A stretch of DNA of 64,000 bases, from the NCBI GenBank assembly GCA_046348585.1, contig JAXMDZ010000010.1:1-64000 (forward strand), written 5' to 3'. The notes under the pieces are model-generated. The model was given only the letters and a program-made list of their open reading frames with translations. It had not been told where the DNA came from and did no database searches. The first letter of the stretch is position 1. Each line of letters begins with the position of its first letter. The position numbers were made by a program, and so were the translations under genes. Source of the DNA: JADZAI01 sp046348585 (lineage in GTDB: Bacteria; Pseudomonadota; Alphaproteobacteria; Micropepsales; Micropepsaceae). Below are positions 34,090 through 44,652 of the stretch, piece after piece.

Positions 34090-35458
34090 AAGGCCGCGTC
34101 TCGGCCAGAGGCCGATCATCTTCGAAGGATCGGCCGCCTCGTCGAACTCCTTGTCGGACAGATAGCCACCGCCGCCGACCTTCCTGGCGCAGCGTGGTGC
34201 CGTTCTTGTGCGCGGTCTTGGCGATCTTGGCGCGTCGTAGCCGAGCTTGCCGTTCAGCGCCGTCACCAGCATCAGCGAGTTGTCGAGGCCGCGCTTGATG
34301 TTGTCGAAGGCGCAACTCGATCCGCCGCGGTAATCGTTCAACCTGACCGCCGCGTCGGCCATCAGACGCACCGACTGGAGGAAATCCTCGACATCTCCAG
34401 GTTGAAGACGTTGAGCTCATGATGGCGCTCGCGGCGACGGTCATGTCGTGCGGTTCCCCATGACCTGCTGGACATGATCAGCACCTCTGCTGGTCAGTTC
34501 ACCTTGCCCGGCATGATCGAGGCCGGGCTCTTCGTTCTCGCGCAGGCTGAGTTCGCCAGGCCCGAGCGCGGCCCCGGCCCCAGAAAGCGGATGTCGTTGG
34601 CGATCTTGAACAGCGGCGCGGCGACCGTGTTGATCGCCCCGTGGGTGAGACCATCGCGTCGTGGGCGGCGAGCACCTCGAACTTGTTGGGGGCGGTGGTA
34701 GTTCTTCCAGTGATCTTGGCGATCCGCTCGGCGGCCCCGCCGGCGAAGCCGACGGGCGCGTTGAGGCCGGTGCCGACCGCCGTACCTGCGCCAGCTCCAT
34801 CAGCATCGGCAGCGTCGTCTCGATGCGCCGGATGCCGTTGGCGAGCTGCTGGGCGTAGCCGGAGAAATTCGGCCGAGGGTCAGCGGCGTCGCCGTCCTGG
34901 GTGTGGGTGCGGCCGATCTTGATGATCTTCTTCCAGGCCTTCGCCTTGGCGGCCAGCGCCTTGTGGAGATGGCGCAGCGCGGGCAGCAGATCGTGCGTCA
35001 CCTGCTCGGCGGCGGCGATATGCATCGCCGATGGGACCGATGTCGTTGAACGGCCAGCTCATATTGACGTGGTCGTTCGGGTCTGGACTCGGCTTCTTTG
35101 ATCCCATCGTCCCGCCCGCGCATCAGTAGCGCGGTTCGAGATCACCTCGTTGGCGTTCATGTTCGACTGGGTGCCCGAACCGGTCTGCAGACGACCAGCG
35201 AAATGCTCGTCCAGCTTGCCGTCGATCACCTCCTGGGCGGCGGCGACGATGGTCTTGGCGAGCTTGTCGAACCATTGGCGCCGCGTTGGTTTCAGCGGCG
35301 GCGCGGCGATGATGCCGAGGGCGCGGATGACGGGCTTGGGCTGCTTCCTCCCCAGCCGATCTTGAAATTGCCGATCGAACTGCGACTGGGCGCCGATGTG
35401 GCTACTGGCGTCGACTTCGATGGGGCCGAACGTGTCGGTTTCGTTGGGTCTTAGTCAT
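34090..35458 (-). pseudogene. fumC: Class II fumarase (frameshifted)
   Basis: FumC hydrates fumarate to malate in the TCA cycle. Fragments in alternating frames cover the whole family sequence: DTFGPIEVDAS near the start, IVAAAQEVIDGKLDEHF, TGSGTQSNMNANEVISNRA, HPNDHVNMS-like, KIIKIGRTHTQDGDA, FSGYAQQLANGIRRIE, a damaged GSSIMPGKVNP signature, NSLMLVTALNGKLGYD and DKEFDEAADPSKMIG at the end. More than ten shifts and some apparent substitutions occur. An essential enzyme with a complete but scrambled sequence points to bad sequence data. The ends are approximate. Confidence 0.85.
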
Positions 35459-35589
35459 GGGGCCTCGGCAAGATCTGGCGCGGGTCGTGCTTACGGCAGG
35501 GCGGGGCGCTGCTCATCGCCCGGCTTCGGGCCTTAACCGGCCGGTGCGATGGATCAAGGCGGCGGCCCCGGCCGGGCAGGCCTCGCGCG

Positions 35590-36751
35590 TCAGCAATTGG
35601 ATGGGACGTGGCGCCGATGTCGCGGATATGGCCCGTCCCACGGGCAGATGGGCCGCCGCTCGGGCGTGAAGGTGCGGGCGTTTCTGGACTCGGCCCTGGC
35701 CGCGCCCGCTGCGCACGGCGAACTGGGCGACGTCGGGCACCTATTCCGAGATCGACGCCTGCCGGCGCGCGGATGGCACGGCAAGCTCCATGCCCGCGGC
35801 TGGGTCGCGCCGGTCTGGCCGGCGGCCCATGGCAGGGCGGGCTGGACCGCCCGCCATGCGCCTCATCCTTCGAACACGAATGCGCGCTCGCCGACGCGCC
35901 GATCCTGTTCGCGGGCGGCATCCGCACGATCAGCCCGCTCTCCTCGCCATGGGCAGCGCGGAGCAGAAAGGCGCGCTATATCTGCCCGGCGATTCTCGCG
36001 GGCACGGATTTCTGGTGTACCAGGGCTTTTCGGAAACAGGGGCAGGGTCGGACCTCGCGGCGCTGCAATTGCGGGCGGTGCGCGAGGGGCGGGCCTATGT
36101 GCTGAACGGCGCGGATCTGGACACCGGCGCACGAGCGCTGGCCGCATCGTCCGCGCTCGGTGCCGCCTGCCGAAGGCGAAGAAGCAAGGACGGCATCACC
36201 AGCCTGCTGATCGACATCGCCGACGCCAACGCATCGCGGTGCGGCCGATCTTTTCGCTCTCGGGCGATCCACAAGTTCAACGACGATGTCGAGCCGCGTT
36301 CCTGTCGGCGGCGCGTCGGCGCGGAGAACGAGCTGGGCGGTCGCCAAGCTGCTGATGCGCTTCGCCGCAGAGCAACACGACCTCGAGCCTCGTGCGCCAC
36401 GCCGATGGCGGCGGCAGAAGCAGGCGATGGCGGACTGCGCCGACGCCGCGCTGCTGGCGCGCCGCGCCGGCGCAGGAAGATCGAGCTGACGGCGCTGGAG
36501 GCGCTGGAGCTGCGCCTGCTCTACCGCGGCAATACCTGCAGGCGCTGGACGGGCGGCCTCGTCGCTGCTGAAGACGGTGGCGACCGAACTGCACCGGCGC
36601 GTCGCCGGAACTGGCGCTGGACGCGGCGGGGGCCGAGGCGTTCCCGGCGGCGGCGCGCAAATATCTCAACGCCCGCGCCGCCAGCATCTATTCCGGCACC
36701 AACGAAACTGCCTGCAATCTGCTCGCCGCCCACCTCATCGGACGGCTCTAG
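35590..36751 (+). pseudogene. Acyl-CoA dehydrogenase family protein (frameshifted)
   Basis: The recovered fragments follow acyl-CoA dehydrogenase order: GWVAPVWPAAHGGAGW-like N domain, EHECALADAP, FLVYQGFSETGAGSDLAALQ (FAD/substrate loop), KDGITSLLIDIADAN, RPIFSLSGD, FNDDV, RVGAENE, and the C-terminal helical domain ending SIYSGTNE then LAAHLIGRL with TAG at 36749. The flavoprotein would oxidise an acyl-CoA thioester. At least eight frame changes occur. The start is not determinable. 35590 is a guess from the first matching frame. Confidence 0.78.
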
Positions 36752-36789
36752 GGCCTTCAGGGCGCGGCGGCGCGCGCGTCGCAAAGAGC

Positions 36790-38236
36790 GGGCAGGGTAG
36801 CGCAACGGCAGCGCGTCGGTATCCACGATATCGACGCTGCCCATGTCGTCTTCCTTCAGGCACTCGCCGGAACCCGTGACGATCGCCTTGAAGAACGCGC
36901 CGGGGCGGCTCGCCGATGGAAGTTCCGCCGGACTGCATGCAAGTGTAGGTCTCGCTCGCCCATTCCGGGGCCAGCTTCGCCCGCAGCGTGAAGGGCGTGA
37001 GGTGACGAAGCCGTCCTTGGGCGGCATCGCCTCGAACGTGAACGAGCCGGTGATCGCGCCGGTCACCTCATAGGTGTAGCTGCCCCCGAACGCCCATCGC
37101 GCAGGAGGATTTTTTTCAGCGTGATGACCGCACGCCCATAGGGCGATTGCGAGGAGCTGGCCGCCGGCCGGCCATTCGCGGTTGAGGCGGCGACGCCGCC
37201 GGTCAGGTCGTCCGAGCTGAGGCCGGTCATCTGCATCGTGCGTTCCAGGTCGAGCACGAATTTCGCCGTCTGCCGCCCCATGTCGCTGGTGGGCGCAGCG
37301 GTCGCGAAGCCATCGGCGTAGCGCCGCATGATCTCCTCGGTCCGTCCGCCGATGCCGGTGGTCTTGCCCAGAAGCTGCGCCTGGCGCTCGGCGGCGAGGA
37401 TATCGCGCATGAGGTCGGTCAGGCGGTCGAGATCGGCAGGATCGCCCCGTTCGGCGATGGTCTCGGCGACGCCCCCGCCAAATCCTCCGACTCGGCGACG
37501 CCCTCGTCGGCTTGCGCTGAATCGCGCGGCGGCCTCCGCCGCCTCGGCGGCGAGCCGCTCCTTCAGGTCGTTGATGATGCCGATTTCGGTGTCGTGCTTC
37601 ACCGCGTCGATGCGGCCGGACTGGTAATCCTGTTCGGTCTGGGCGCGCCGCCAGTCGGCGGTCCTGGCTGACGCCGGCGGACGACGACGAGACCTCGCGA
37701 GGCGCACCGGGCGGCGACCGCGCCCGAAACTCCGGCCCGCCGGCAACGACGCGCCGATGCTGAAATGCCAGACCGTCATGCCGGACTGCCCTTTCCAGCG
37801 GCAGGGCGGGGCGGGCCTTGCCGCCGTCGGCGCCGGGCGGGCTTTCGAACCGCAGATGTCGCCGGCCAGCGCCTCCTTGGGCGTGACAGTCCGGCCACCC
37901 CGGCAGGCGAGGGTGAACTCGGTTCCCGCCGGCTCCATGGCGACGGCAGGCGTCCGCGTCGCTCCGTCGTCGTCGTGCGGTGGCCCCGTCCAGCAGCGTC
38001 AAGGTGATCGTCGCGTCGGCGCCGGCGTGTCGGGTTCGATCTTCAGCCAGGAAGACGTCGCCCGCCGCGTTGACCGCCTCGATGGTCCCGCCGGTCTCGG
38101 CCTCGATGTGCTTGGAGACGGCGCGCGCCTCGTCGCGGGTATAGGCGCGAAGGGCTCCGGCGCGGGCAGGGGCTCATCGGCCGCCGCCGCTCCCGCCCAC
38201 ATCAGCGCCGACGCCGCCAGGAGAGCGAGCGCGCAT
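36790..38236 (-). pseudogene. Secreted or periplasmic protein of unknown function (frameshifted)
   Basis: ATG 38236 opens, after correcting one lost base, a signal peptide (about LALLAASALMWAGAAAADEP). Downstream fragments read IEAETGGTIEAVNAAGDVFL, EFTLACRGGRTVTPKEAL, a helical QSGRIDAVKHDTEIGIINDL with DLDRLTDLMRDILAAERQ, LDLERTMQMTGLSSDDLTG and a beta-rich SYTYEVTGAITGSFTFEAMP. I recognise no family. About 450 residues are expected. It converges with the acyl-CoA dehydrogenase gene, so its 3' end is uncertain. It lies just upstream of sspB on the opposite side of an 8-base gap. Confidence 0.55.
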
Positions 38237-38243
38237 GGGCCGC

Positions 38244-38747
38244 CTATTTCTTGCGGAACTTGTCGAGGCTCACGACCTCGCCGCCGGTCAGGGCGGGCTT
38301 GTCGCCGCCCTCCGCCGGAGCGGCCTCGGGCTTGGTCTCCAGCCGGGCGGGCTGGGCGGCGGGCTGCTCGGCCGGCTTGCGGACCGCGCCCGGCTGGGCT
38401 GCGGCGGGCTTGAACTGGAGCATGAACTGCACGCTCGGATCGAAGAACGCCTTCACCGCCTCGAACGGCACGGTCAGCGGCTCGCCGACCTTCTGGAAGC
38501 TCAGCGTGATGTCGAAGGAGTCCAGCGGCCGGACGCGAGGCCCCAATACTGGTGCTGGACGACGATCGTCATCTCCTCCAGGTAACGCTCCTTCAGCCAG
38601 TCCGACATCTTCACGCCGGGGTGCTGCGTCTCGAAGGTGATGTAGAAGCTGGTGGTCGCCTGCCCGGCAGGCCTTGCTGGGAGACCCGCTCCAGCGCCAT
38701 GCGCACCACGCCGCGCAGGCGTTCTGCGCGAGCTGCTCGTAATTCAT
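38244..38747 (-). pseudogene. sspB: SspB, ClpXP adaptor for ssrA-tagged proteins (frameshifted)
   Basis: SspB delivers ssrA-tagged and other substrates to ClpXP. The start MNYEQLAQNA and the clean second half (SFDITLSFQKVGEPLTVPFE, AVKAFFDPSVQFMLQFKP) are the alphaproteobacterial SspB core. A Pro/Ala-rich linker then leads to the C-terminal ClpX-binding peptide GGEVVSLDKFRKK. Between residues 11 and 75 the frame changes several times, and fragments such as LRDAAPRREDVGLAEG are shifted versions of the expected sequence. The gene is surely intact in life. Confidence 0.83.
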
Positions 38748-38867
38748 CCAGTCCGCCAGCCGCGAAAATCGTCTATGCCCGGCGCGCTTCATGAGCAATG
38801 AGACGAAGCGTTGCGGAGCGCCGCCGGGGCGGCCAGCATGCCGCACAACGACATCAGGGAGACGATC

Positions 38868-40090
38868 ATGGCCGACGCGAACGATCATCCGGACGATCCG
38901 GGGCGCTGGATGCAGGGCTTCCCGCCCGCGCCCGACCGGCTGATCCGCTTCGCCGACCCGGCGGCCTCGCAGTTCCCCAGGCTCCGCTGGACGCTGAACC
39001 TTGCCGCCAGATGGCGCCGGCCCGCACGGTGCGCCGCGCCCCCGCGCCGCACGCTCTGCCGCGCGCCGAACGCGAGGCGGCGCTCGACGGCCTCAAATTC
39101 CGCACCATGGCGGGCGAGGAGACGGACTGGGCCGCCGGCTTCGCGGCGATCCACACCGATGGCCTTCTGGTGCTGCACCGGGGCCGCATCGTCTACGAGC
39201 GTTATTTCGGCGTCTGCCGGCCGGAGCAGCCGCATATCCTGATGTCGGTCACCAAGTCGTTCGTCGGCCTGCTGGCGCAGTGGCTGGTCCATGAGGGGGC
39301 GCTCGACGAGACCGCCCCGGTGACGCGCTACCTGCCCGAGATGGCGGGCACCGCCTATGACGACGCGCGGGTCCGCGACGTCATGGATATGCGCATCGGC
39401 GTGCGCTACAGCGAAAACTACGCCGACCCCGCCGCCGAGGTCTGGGACTATGGCCGGGCCGCCGGCGCGATGCCCAAGCCCGAGGGCTATCGCGGCCCCC
39501 GCTCGATCGACGCCTTCCTGCGCGATCTGGTGAAGGAGGGGCCGCACGGCGAGGGCTTCGCCTACAAGACGGTCAACACCGAAGTGCTCGGCTGGATCGT
39601 CAAGCGCGTCGCCGGCAAGCCGCTCGCGGCGCTCGGAGAGCGCATCTGGAGCCGCATCGGCACGGAGGAGGACGCCTATTTCACCATCGACGAGTCGGGC
39701 GCCGAGATGGGCGGCGGCGGCCTCAACGCGACGCTGCGCGACATCGCGGATGGGCGAGATGATGCGCTACGACGGGCGCTGGAACGGAGACCGAGATCGT
39801 GCCCAAGGCGGTGATCGACGACATCCGCTTCAACGGCTCGCCCGAGGCGTTCCACAGCGCGGGCTACGTCACGCTGCCCGGCTGGTCCTACCAGGGCATG
39901 TGGTGGGTTCCGAACAACCCCCACGGCGCCTACATGGCGCGCGGCATCTACGGGCAGAACATCTTCATCGGCTTGGCCGAAATGGTCGTGGCGCGGCTCG
40001 GCTACCGCATCGCCGCCAACACCGCGACCGATCCGATCGTGCTGCCCGCCGCCTATCAGGCGGCGGCCGAGGCGCTGATGGCGGGACGGC
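38868..40090 (+). pseudogene. Beta-lactamase-fold serine hydrolase (NylB-like), frameshifted
   Basis: ATG 38868 is preceded by AGGGAG. The protein has the catalytic S-x-x-K as SVTKSFVG and the Tyr motif VRYSENYADP (Y-S-E in place of Y-x-N, the arrangement seen in 6-aminohexanoate-dimer hydrolase-like enzymes), plus AGTAYDDARVRDVMDM and FAYKTVNTEVLGWI. A long clean block spans 39100-39745. A lost base near 39750 moves the C-terminal part (RFGEMMRYDGRWNG, GYVTLPGWSYQGMWW, AYMARGIYGQNIFI) to other frames. It probably hydrolyses an amide or ester. Confidence 0.78.
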
Positions 40091-40099
40091 TCTACGGTC

Positions 40100-40485
40100 G
40101 GCGGCGCGGCGCGAGGGCGAAGCGGTCTGGACCGTCTCCGGCAAGGTGCGCGCCCGCGAGGCAGGGCGTCGTCACCGTCGCCGTGGACGGCATCACCACG
40201 CAGGCCAAATACTATAAGCCGCTGCTCTACGAGTTCTTCCGCAAGAATGGCGCGGCGCGCGCCGGCCTGGGGCGACCGCACGGTCGAGATCATGGTCGAA
40301 CACATCGGCGAGCCGCCCTGGATGGACCTCGACAATCTGGCGAAGGCCATCCTCGACGGCATCAAGGGCTGGCTCTTCCACGACGACAGCCAGGTGCCCG
40401 GCTGCTGGTCGAGCGCCGGCCGGGGACGCGCGAACGGATCACCGTCACGATCGCACCGGCGCGGCCGCGCGCCGTCAGTAAAGCG
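40100..40485 (+). pseudogene. RusA-family endonuclease-like protein (frameshifted)
   Basis: The diagnostic part is WMDLDNLAKAILDGIKGWLF followed by HDDSQV and, in another frame, VERRPGTRERITVTI, matching the D-x-D-N-L-x-K ... D-D-S-Q core of RusA Holliday-junction resolvases. Upstream KYYKPLLYEFFRKNG and EIMVEHIGEPP are in two frames. About 120 residues are expected. The start is not visible. RusA genes are often phage-derived, but no other phage gene is nearby. Confidence 0.55.
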
Positions 40486-41584
40486 TCGCCAGCGAAGCGG
40501 GGTCGTAGCCCTTGAGGCCGTCGATGTCGCCCGCCCGGACGCGGTTCACCCAGTCCGGATTGGCGATCAGCGCGCGGCCGACCGCCACCAGGTCGAACTC
40601 GCCGCGCTCGAAACGCGCCGCCAGGCCCGCGAGGTCCTTGCCCGTCGCGCCGACCTGATCGGCCGCCGCGAACGAGGTGATGAAGTCGGTGCTGAGGCCG
40701 ACCGAGCCGACCGTGATGGTCGGCTTGCCGCTGATCTTCTTCACCCAGCCCGCGAGTTCATGTCCGGCCCCTCGAACTCGGCCTCCCAGAAGCGGCGCTG
40801 CGAACAGTGATAGATATCGGCCCCGGCACGTCGGTCAGCGGGGCGAGGAACTCCTCCAGCAGCTCGGGCGTCGCCGCCAGCTTGGCGGCGTAGTCCTGCT
40901 GCTTCCACTGCGACCAGCGCAGGATCAGCGGGAAGTCGGGACCGACCGCGGCGCGGACCGCGCGCACCACGTCCGCGCCGAACCTCGTGCGGGCGATCAG
41001 GCTGCCGCCGAAGGCGTCGGTGCGCTGGTTGGTCGCCTCCCAGAAGAACTGGTCGATCAGATAGCCGTGCGCCTCGTGCAGCTCGGCCCCGTCGAAGCCG
41101 AGCCGCTTGGCGTCGGCGGCGAACGCTCGCATAAGCGGCGATGAGATCGGCGATCTCGCTCTCGCCCAGCGGCTGGTTCACCTGCTTGCCCGGCCGCGAA
41201 GGCCGGAGGGCCGATGGAAGCGCGTCGGGATGGCGCGCCGCCGCCTGACGGCGGGCAGTGCCGACATGCCAGATCTGCGGCACGATGGCGGCGCCGGCCG
41301 CCTTCACCTCCTTCACCACGCCCGCCCATCCGGCCAGCGCGTCCGCGCCGTAGAAGCGCGGCACCTCGGCATCGGCGTCCGAGGCGGGGTGGTCGATGAC
41401 CGTGCCCTCGGTGACGATCAGGCCGACGCCGCCCTCGACGCGGCGGCGGTAATAGGCGGCGACCTCGGCGGTCGGCACCTGTCCGGGCGACTTGCCGCGC
41501 GCGTCACGGGGCCATGACGAAGCGGTTGGGAACGCTCAACGTCTTCAGCGAGAACGGCTTGAACGGATCGAGAACGGAACTCAT
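40475..41584 (-). pseudogene. NADH:flavin oxidoreductase, Old Yellow Enzyme family (frameshifted)
   Basis: The N terminus, read from ATG 41584, is LDPFKPFSLKTLSVPNRFVM followed by a shift at MAP. Then come VAAYYRRRVEGGVGLIVTEG, VPQIWHVGTAR, ADAKRLGFDGAELHEAHGYL (the HGAHGYL-type substrate region), DQFFWEATNQRTDAFGG, LILRWSQWKQQDY and, at the end, TVGSVGLSTDFI and FDLVAVGRALIANPDWVNRV (FMN phosphate site). It is an FMN ene-reductase-like enzyme of about 365 residues broken by at least six shifts. Confidence 0.82.
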
Positions 41585-41708
41585 GGGCGTACCCCCCAGG
41601 GCGATGGATCGACGCGCTGACATGGGGTTTCGGGCGGCGGCTGTCCAGCGCGGCGGGCGTGAACCGTTGCGTGGTTACCGCGCCGCGGGCTTATCGGTTC
41701 CGCCCACG

Positions 41709-42916
41709 ATGACCGAAACTCGGCGACCGCCGGCCCGGCGGCTCCCCCTCACCGACGTCTTCCGGCACCGGAACTACCGGCTGTTCTTCGCGGGACAGTT
41801 GCTGTCGCTGATGGGCTCGTGGATGCAGACAATCGGCCAGCCTGGCTGGTCTGCTGCCGACCGGCTCGCCGCTGGCCCTCGGCCTCATCGGCTTCCTGCA
41901 ACAAGGCCCGGTCTTCTTCTTCCCGGTGCTGGGCGGCACGGTCGACCGGGTCGACCGCCGGCGGCTGATCATGCTGACCAGGCCGCCTTCCTGGTTCAGG
42001 CGGCGACGCTGGCGATCCTCTCCTTCACCGGCCTGGTGGAACTCTGCACGTCGCCCGCCTGGCGCTGGCCTTCGGCCTGCTCAACGCGGTCGACGTGCCG
42101 ACGCGCCAGTCGTTCACCGTGGAAATGGTCGGCCGCGCCGATCTGCAAAGCGCCATCGCGCTCAACTCGATCATGTTCAACATGGCGCGCGTGGTCGGCC
42201 GGCGGTCGCCGGCGTCACCATCGCCATGGTCGGCGATCCGGTGCTTCGCGATCAACGCTCAGCTATCTCGCGTGCTGACCAGCCTTTTCCTGATGCGGGT
42301 CATGCCCTTCGTGCGGCCCTCGGAGATGCAGCATCCGCTGAAGGACATCGCCGAGGGCTTCCGCTATTTGATCGCCCACCGCGAGATCTGCACGGCGCTG
42401 CTGGCGCTGGCGGTCTCCAGCTTCGCGGGCGGCCGTATTCGACCATGATGCCGGTCTTCGCGCGCGAGGTGTTGGGCGCGGACGCCGATGGCTACGGCCT
42501 GCTGATGACGACGAAGCCAGCGGGGCGCTCTGCGGGGCGCTGGCGATGGGCGGCTGCGGCCGGACCTGCTCGCCAAGGCGCTCGGTCGCCGCCATCGGCT
42601 TCGGCATCTTCCTCGTCGCCTTCAGCTTCGCGCAGTTTTTCCTGCTCGCCATGGCGCTGATCCTGCCGGACCGCCTTCTGCCTGATGCTCCAGGGCAGCG
42701 CGACCAATATCAGCGTGATGCGTCGACGACCGGATGCGCGGGCGGGTGATGGCCTATTACACGATGCGTTCCTGGGGGATGATGCCGTTCGGCCTGCTCG
42801 CCGCCGGGGCTGTGGCGGCGCAGATCGGCGTGCTGCTCACCCTCACCTGCGGCGGCATCGTCTGCGCGCTGGGCGGGATCGCATCGCTCTGGTTGCGCCG
42901 GCGGCAGCCCGGCTGA
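41709..42916 (+). pseudogene. Major facilitator superfamily exporter (frameshifted)
   Basis: From ATG 41709 the protein reads LPLTDVFRHRNYRLFFAGQL and SLMGSWMQTIGQ, typical of the enterobactin-exporter-like MFS_3 group. Further pieces in other frames are GLIGFLQQGPVFFFPVLGGT, VDRRRLIML, LLNAVDVPTRQSFTVEMVG, LQSAIALNSIMFNMARVVG, YLIAHREICTALLALAVSSF, RGRVMAYYTMRSWGMMPFGL and a last helix before TGA 42914. Twelve helices are expected. At least nine frame changes are needed. Confidence 0.78.
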
Positions 42917-43033
42917 AGCACAGGTTGCGGCAGAAGGGTGCATTGTTCCGGAACCGCAACCGTTAACCAATGTTACCGGCGTGATCTGGGTCAAATATCT
43001 GACTCCGTTAACCATTTTGGCTTTGGAGCCTGG

Positions 43034-43048
43034 TTAAAAATGAGTTAA
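43034..43048 (+). promoter_or_regulatory. CtrA-type box upstream of a small membrane peptide gene
   Basis: TTAA (43034-43037), seven bases, TTAA (43045-43048) is an exact match to the alphaproteobacterial cell-cycle regulator CtrA consensus TTAA-N7-TTAA. The same 170-base gap holds GACTC (a GANTC methylation site, in CTGACTCCG near 43002) and two more TTAACC words near 42965 and 43008. The box ends 37 bases before the ATG of the 55-residue gene. CtrA control is inferred from the motif only. Confidence 0.55.
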
Positions 43049-43085
43049 GGAAAAGGCCTCGCAGGTTTTTGGTCGAGGTAAAACC

Positions 43086-43253
43086 ATGAAGTCGATTGTT
43101 GCAGGTCTGAGCCTTCTCGCTCTCACGGTGCCGGCCCACGCCGACATCTTCGCTCGTACGGCGAACGACTCGTCGACCCTCGTCGTCGGCGGCCTCCTGG
43201 CCGCGGTGGCGGCGCTGGTCGTCTATCGCTCGGGCGCCAAGCGCGCCGTCTGA
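43086..43253 (+). CDS. Small exported/membrane peptide, 55 residues
   Basis: ATG 43086 is preceded by GAGGTAAAACC. The peptide begins with a signal-like segment MKSIVAGLSLLALTVPAHA, then DIFARTANDSST, a hydrophobic helix (about 33-47, VVGGLLAAVAALVVY) and a basic tail RSGAKRAV. The Gly-Gly before the helix and the basic tail recall sorting tails, but the protein is too short to call one. It is intact, although genes all around it are frameshifted, and has a CtrA-type box upstream and two hairpin terminators downstream. The function is unknown. Confidence 0.7.
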   Translation: MKSIVAGLSLLALTVPAHADIFARTANDSSTLVVGGLLAAVAALVVYRSGAKRAV

Positions 43254-43263
43254 TAGCTCCATG

Positions 43264-43283
43264 GCCGGGCGTTCGCGCCCGGC
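43264..43283 (+). terminator. TTCG-tetraloop hairpin after the small peptide gene
   Basis: GCCGGGCG (43264-43271), loop TTCG, CGCCCGGC (43276-43283): an 8-bp perfect stem with the very stable UUCG tetraloop, 10 bases after the stop. It lacks a T run directly after it, so termination may need the second hairpin. Confidence 0.65.
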
Positions 43284-43314
43284 TACGGACTGTCGGTCCC
43301 TTTGAGTTCGATCT

Positions 43315-43341
43315 GGCCGCCGCAAGGCGGCCATTTCGTTT
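43315..43341 (+). terminator. Second, GCAA-tetraloop hairpin with T-rich tail
   Basis: GGCCGCC (43315-43321), loop GCAA, GGCGGCC (43326-43332), followed by ATTTCGTTT. This is a good intrinsic terminator with a GNRA loop, 60 bases after the small peptide gene. Confidence 0.7.
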
Positions 43342-43438
43342 CCGGGCCTTCGCCCGCCGCGGATGGTTAGCTCTCTAACCTGTTGCCCGTCCCGGCTCGC
43401 CGGTGCAGCCTCGCGTCCGCATCCAAGGGGCGGGGACC

Positions 43439-43929
43439 ATGACCGACGAGGCCGACTGGCAGGCGCTGCCGCACAGACTTCTCTGCACGGTCGAGTTCCG
43501 CATGGACGGGGCGATGATCCCGGTCGGCGCTACGCCTTGAGGCACGCGGCGCATCGGCATCTCCGGCGGAACGGTAAAGGGCGAGCGCACCTCGGCGAGC
43601 AGGGTCCTGCCGAAGGCGAGCAACCTGGGCTGAGCAGACCGCATCGCCGACGGCACGGCGATCTCCACCTTCGACGCGCACCGTCTGGCGCACCCATGAC
43701 AGGGCGACGATCTATGTGACGCATGGCGGGCGCGGCGGTCCGCCCGCCTCGGCAGCGGCTTTCGCCGATCCGCAGGCTGCGGCGGCGATGGACAAGTCCG
43801 GCCTGCTTGCCGCGCATCCTCGGCGCCATCGCCGAGAACAGCGGACCTTGTCACGGCGAAGACTTCATCGTAGCGATCAGCTTGCCGGACGGCATCCGCG
43901 GTGATCTTCCTGGTCTTCAGGTATCGTAG
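43439..43929 (+). pseudogene. DUF3237 family protein (frameshifted)
   Basis: From ATG 43439 fragments read LLCTVEFRMDGAMIPVGATP, GTRRIGISGGTVKGER, VLPKASNLG, LSRPHRRRHGDLHL-like, RATIYVTHGG and FIVAISLPDGIRGDLPGLQV. Order and spacing match the DUF3237 barrel family (about 155 residues: G-T-R-R-I-x-I-x-G-G-T-x-x-G-x-R ... YV-x-x-G-x-R ... G). The frame changes about every 60-80 bases. The function of the family is not established. Confidence 0.6.
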
Positions 43930-44652
43930 GCGCTGCAGGATCGCCACCGTTCAGGATGTTCAGTTCGGAAATCACCGAACTTCAGGACCCGCCTGGAAGG
44001 GCCGCTTGCCGTGGATAGGTGGTAAGTTCACCTTGCTGGCTACCACCAGGTACGTACGGCGGCGGCCTGGTAGGCGAGGCAGGGCCATTTCGTGGCGTTT
44101 AGCGCTTGTGCGACGATACGGCATCTTGGATATCATACCGGGCAAAAGCGCTACGTCTTGCACGTCCGTCGATCGGCTTCGCCCCATCAGCTGAAACCCC
44201 TTGAGGTTCACTTGGTGGAAGGCGCCGAGCGCCCCCGGGTCGAGCCGCCTTCACACGCGCGTTTATCGCCATAGCCGGGCAAGCCGGCACCGATGAATAT
44301 AGGGGTCGCCTCAGGAAAAATCATCCCCCTTCGCCGGCGGGCCGGTTTCAGCCGTTCCGGGGCCGGCATCGGCCGGCCGCCGGACCGCGACATGTATCCC
44401 TGGCGGCTACTGAATATGTTCACTATATTGGGTGGCTTCCGGAGAGCGTTTCCGGGCAAAGCCGGCCGGGCGAACCTCCGCTCCCCGGCGAGGGCAAGAT
44501 GCTGTTACGCGCCCCCCGGCATTTCCTTGGCTTGGCGCCGGTGATCATCCACAGGAAGCCGGTCCGGAGATCGCCGCAGATCAGGCACACTGGCGGCGGA
44601 CCGCGACCGGCAGGAACGGGCGGCGAAGGACCGGGGCAGCAGAGGACTGGCG
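43930..44652. other. 723 bases without a recognisable gene
   Basis: Short frames on both strands carry no family signature that I can identify, even after allowing frame hops. The composition around 43960-44180 and 44280-44430 is less GC-rich than the neighbourhood. It lies between the DUF3237 gene and thyA inside the error-prone segment, so a small gene could be hidden. I see none that I can support. Confidence 0.5.

Noticed and set aside
40100..40485. Prophage suggested by the RusA-like gene
   Set aside because: No integrase, terminase, portal or capsid gene or attachment repeat is visible nearby. The flanking genes are metabolic.
43086..43253. PEP-CTERM or GlyGly-CTERM sorting protein
   Set aside because: Gly-Gly, a helix and a basic end are present, but the protein has only about a dozen residues of passenger and no PEP or matching sortase is seen.
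43930..44652. Insertion sequence remnant between the DUF3237 gene and thyA
   Set aside because: No transposase motif, terminal inverted repeats or target duplication could be found, and sequence quality is poor here.
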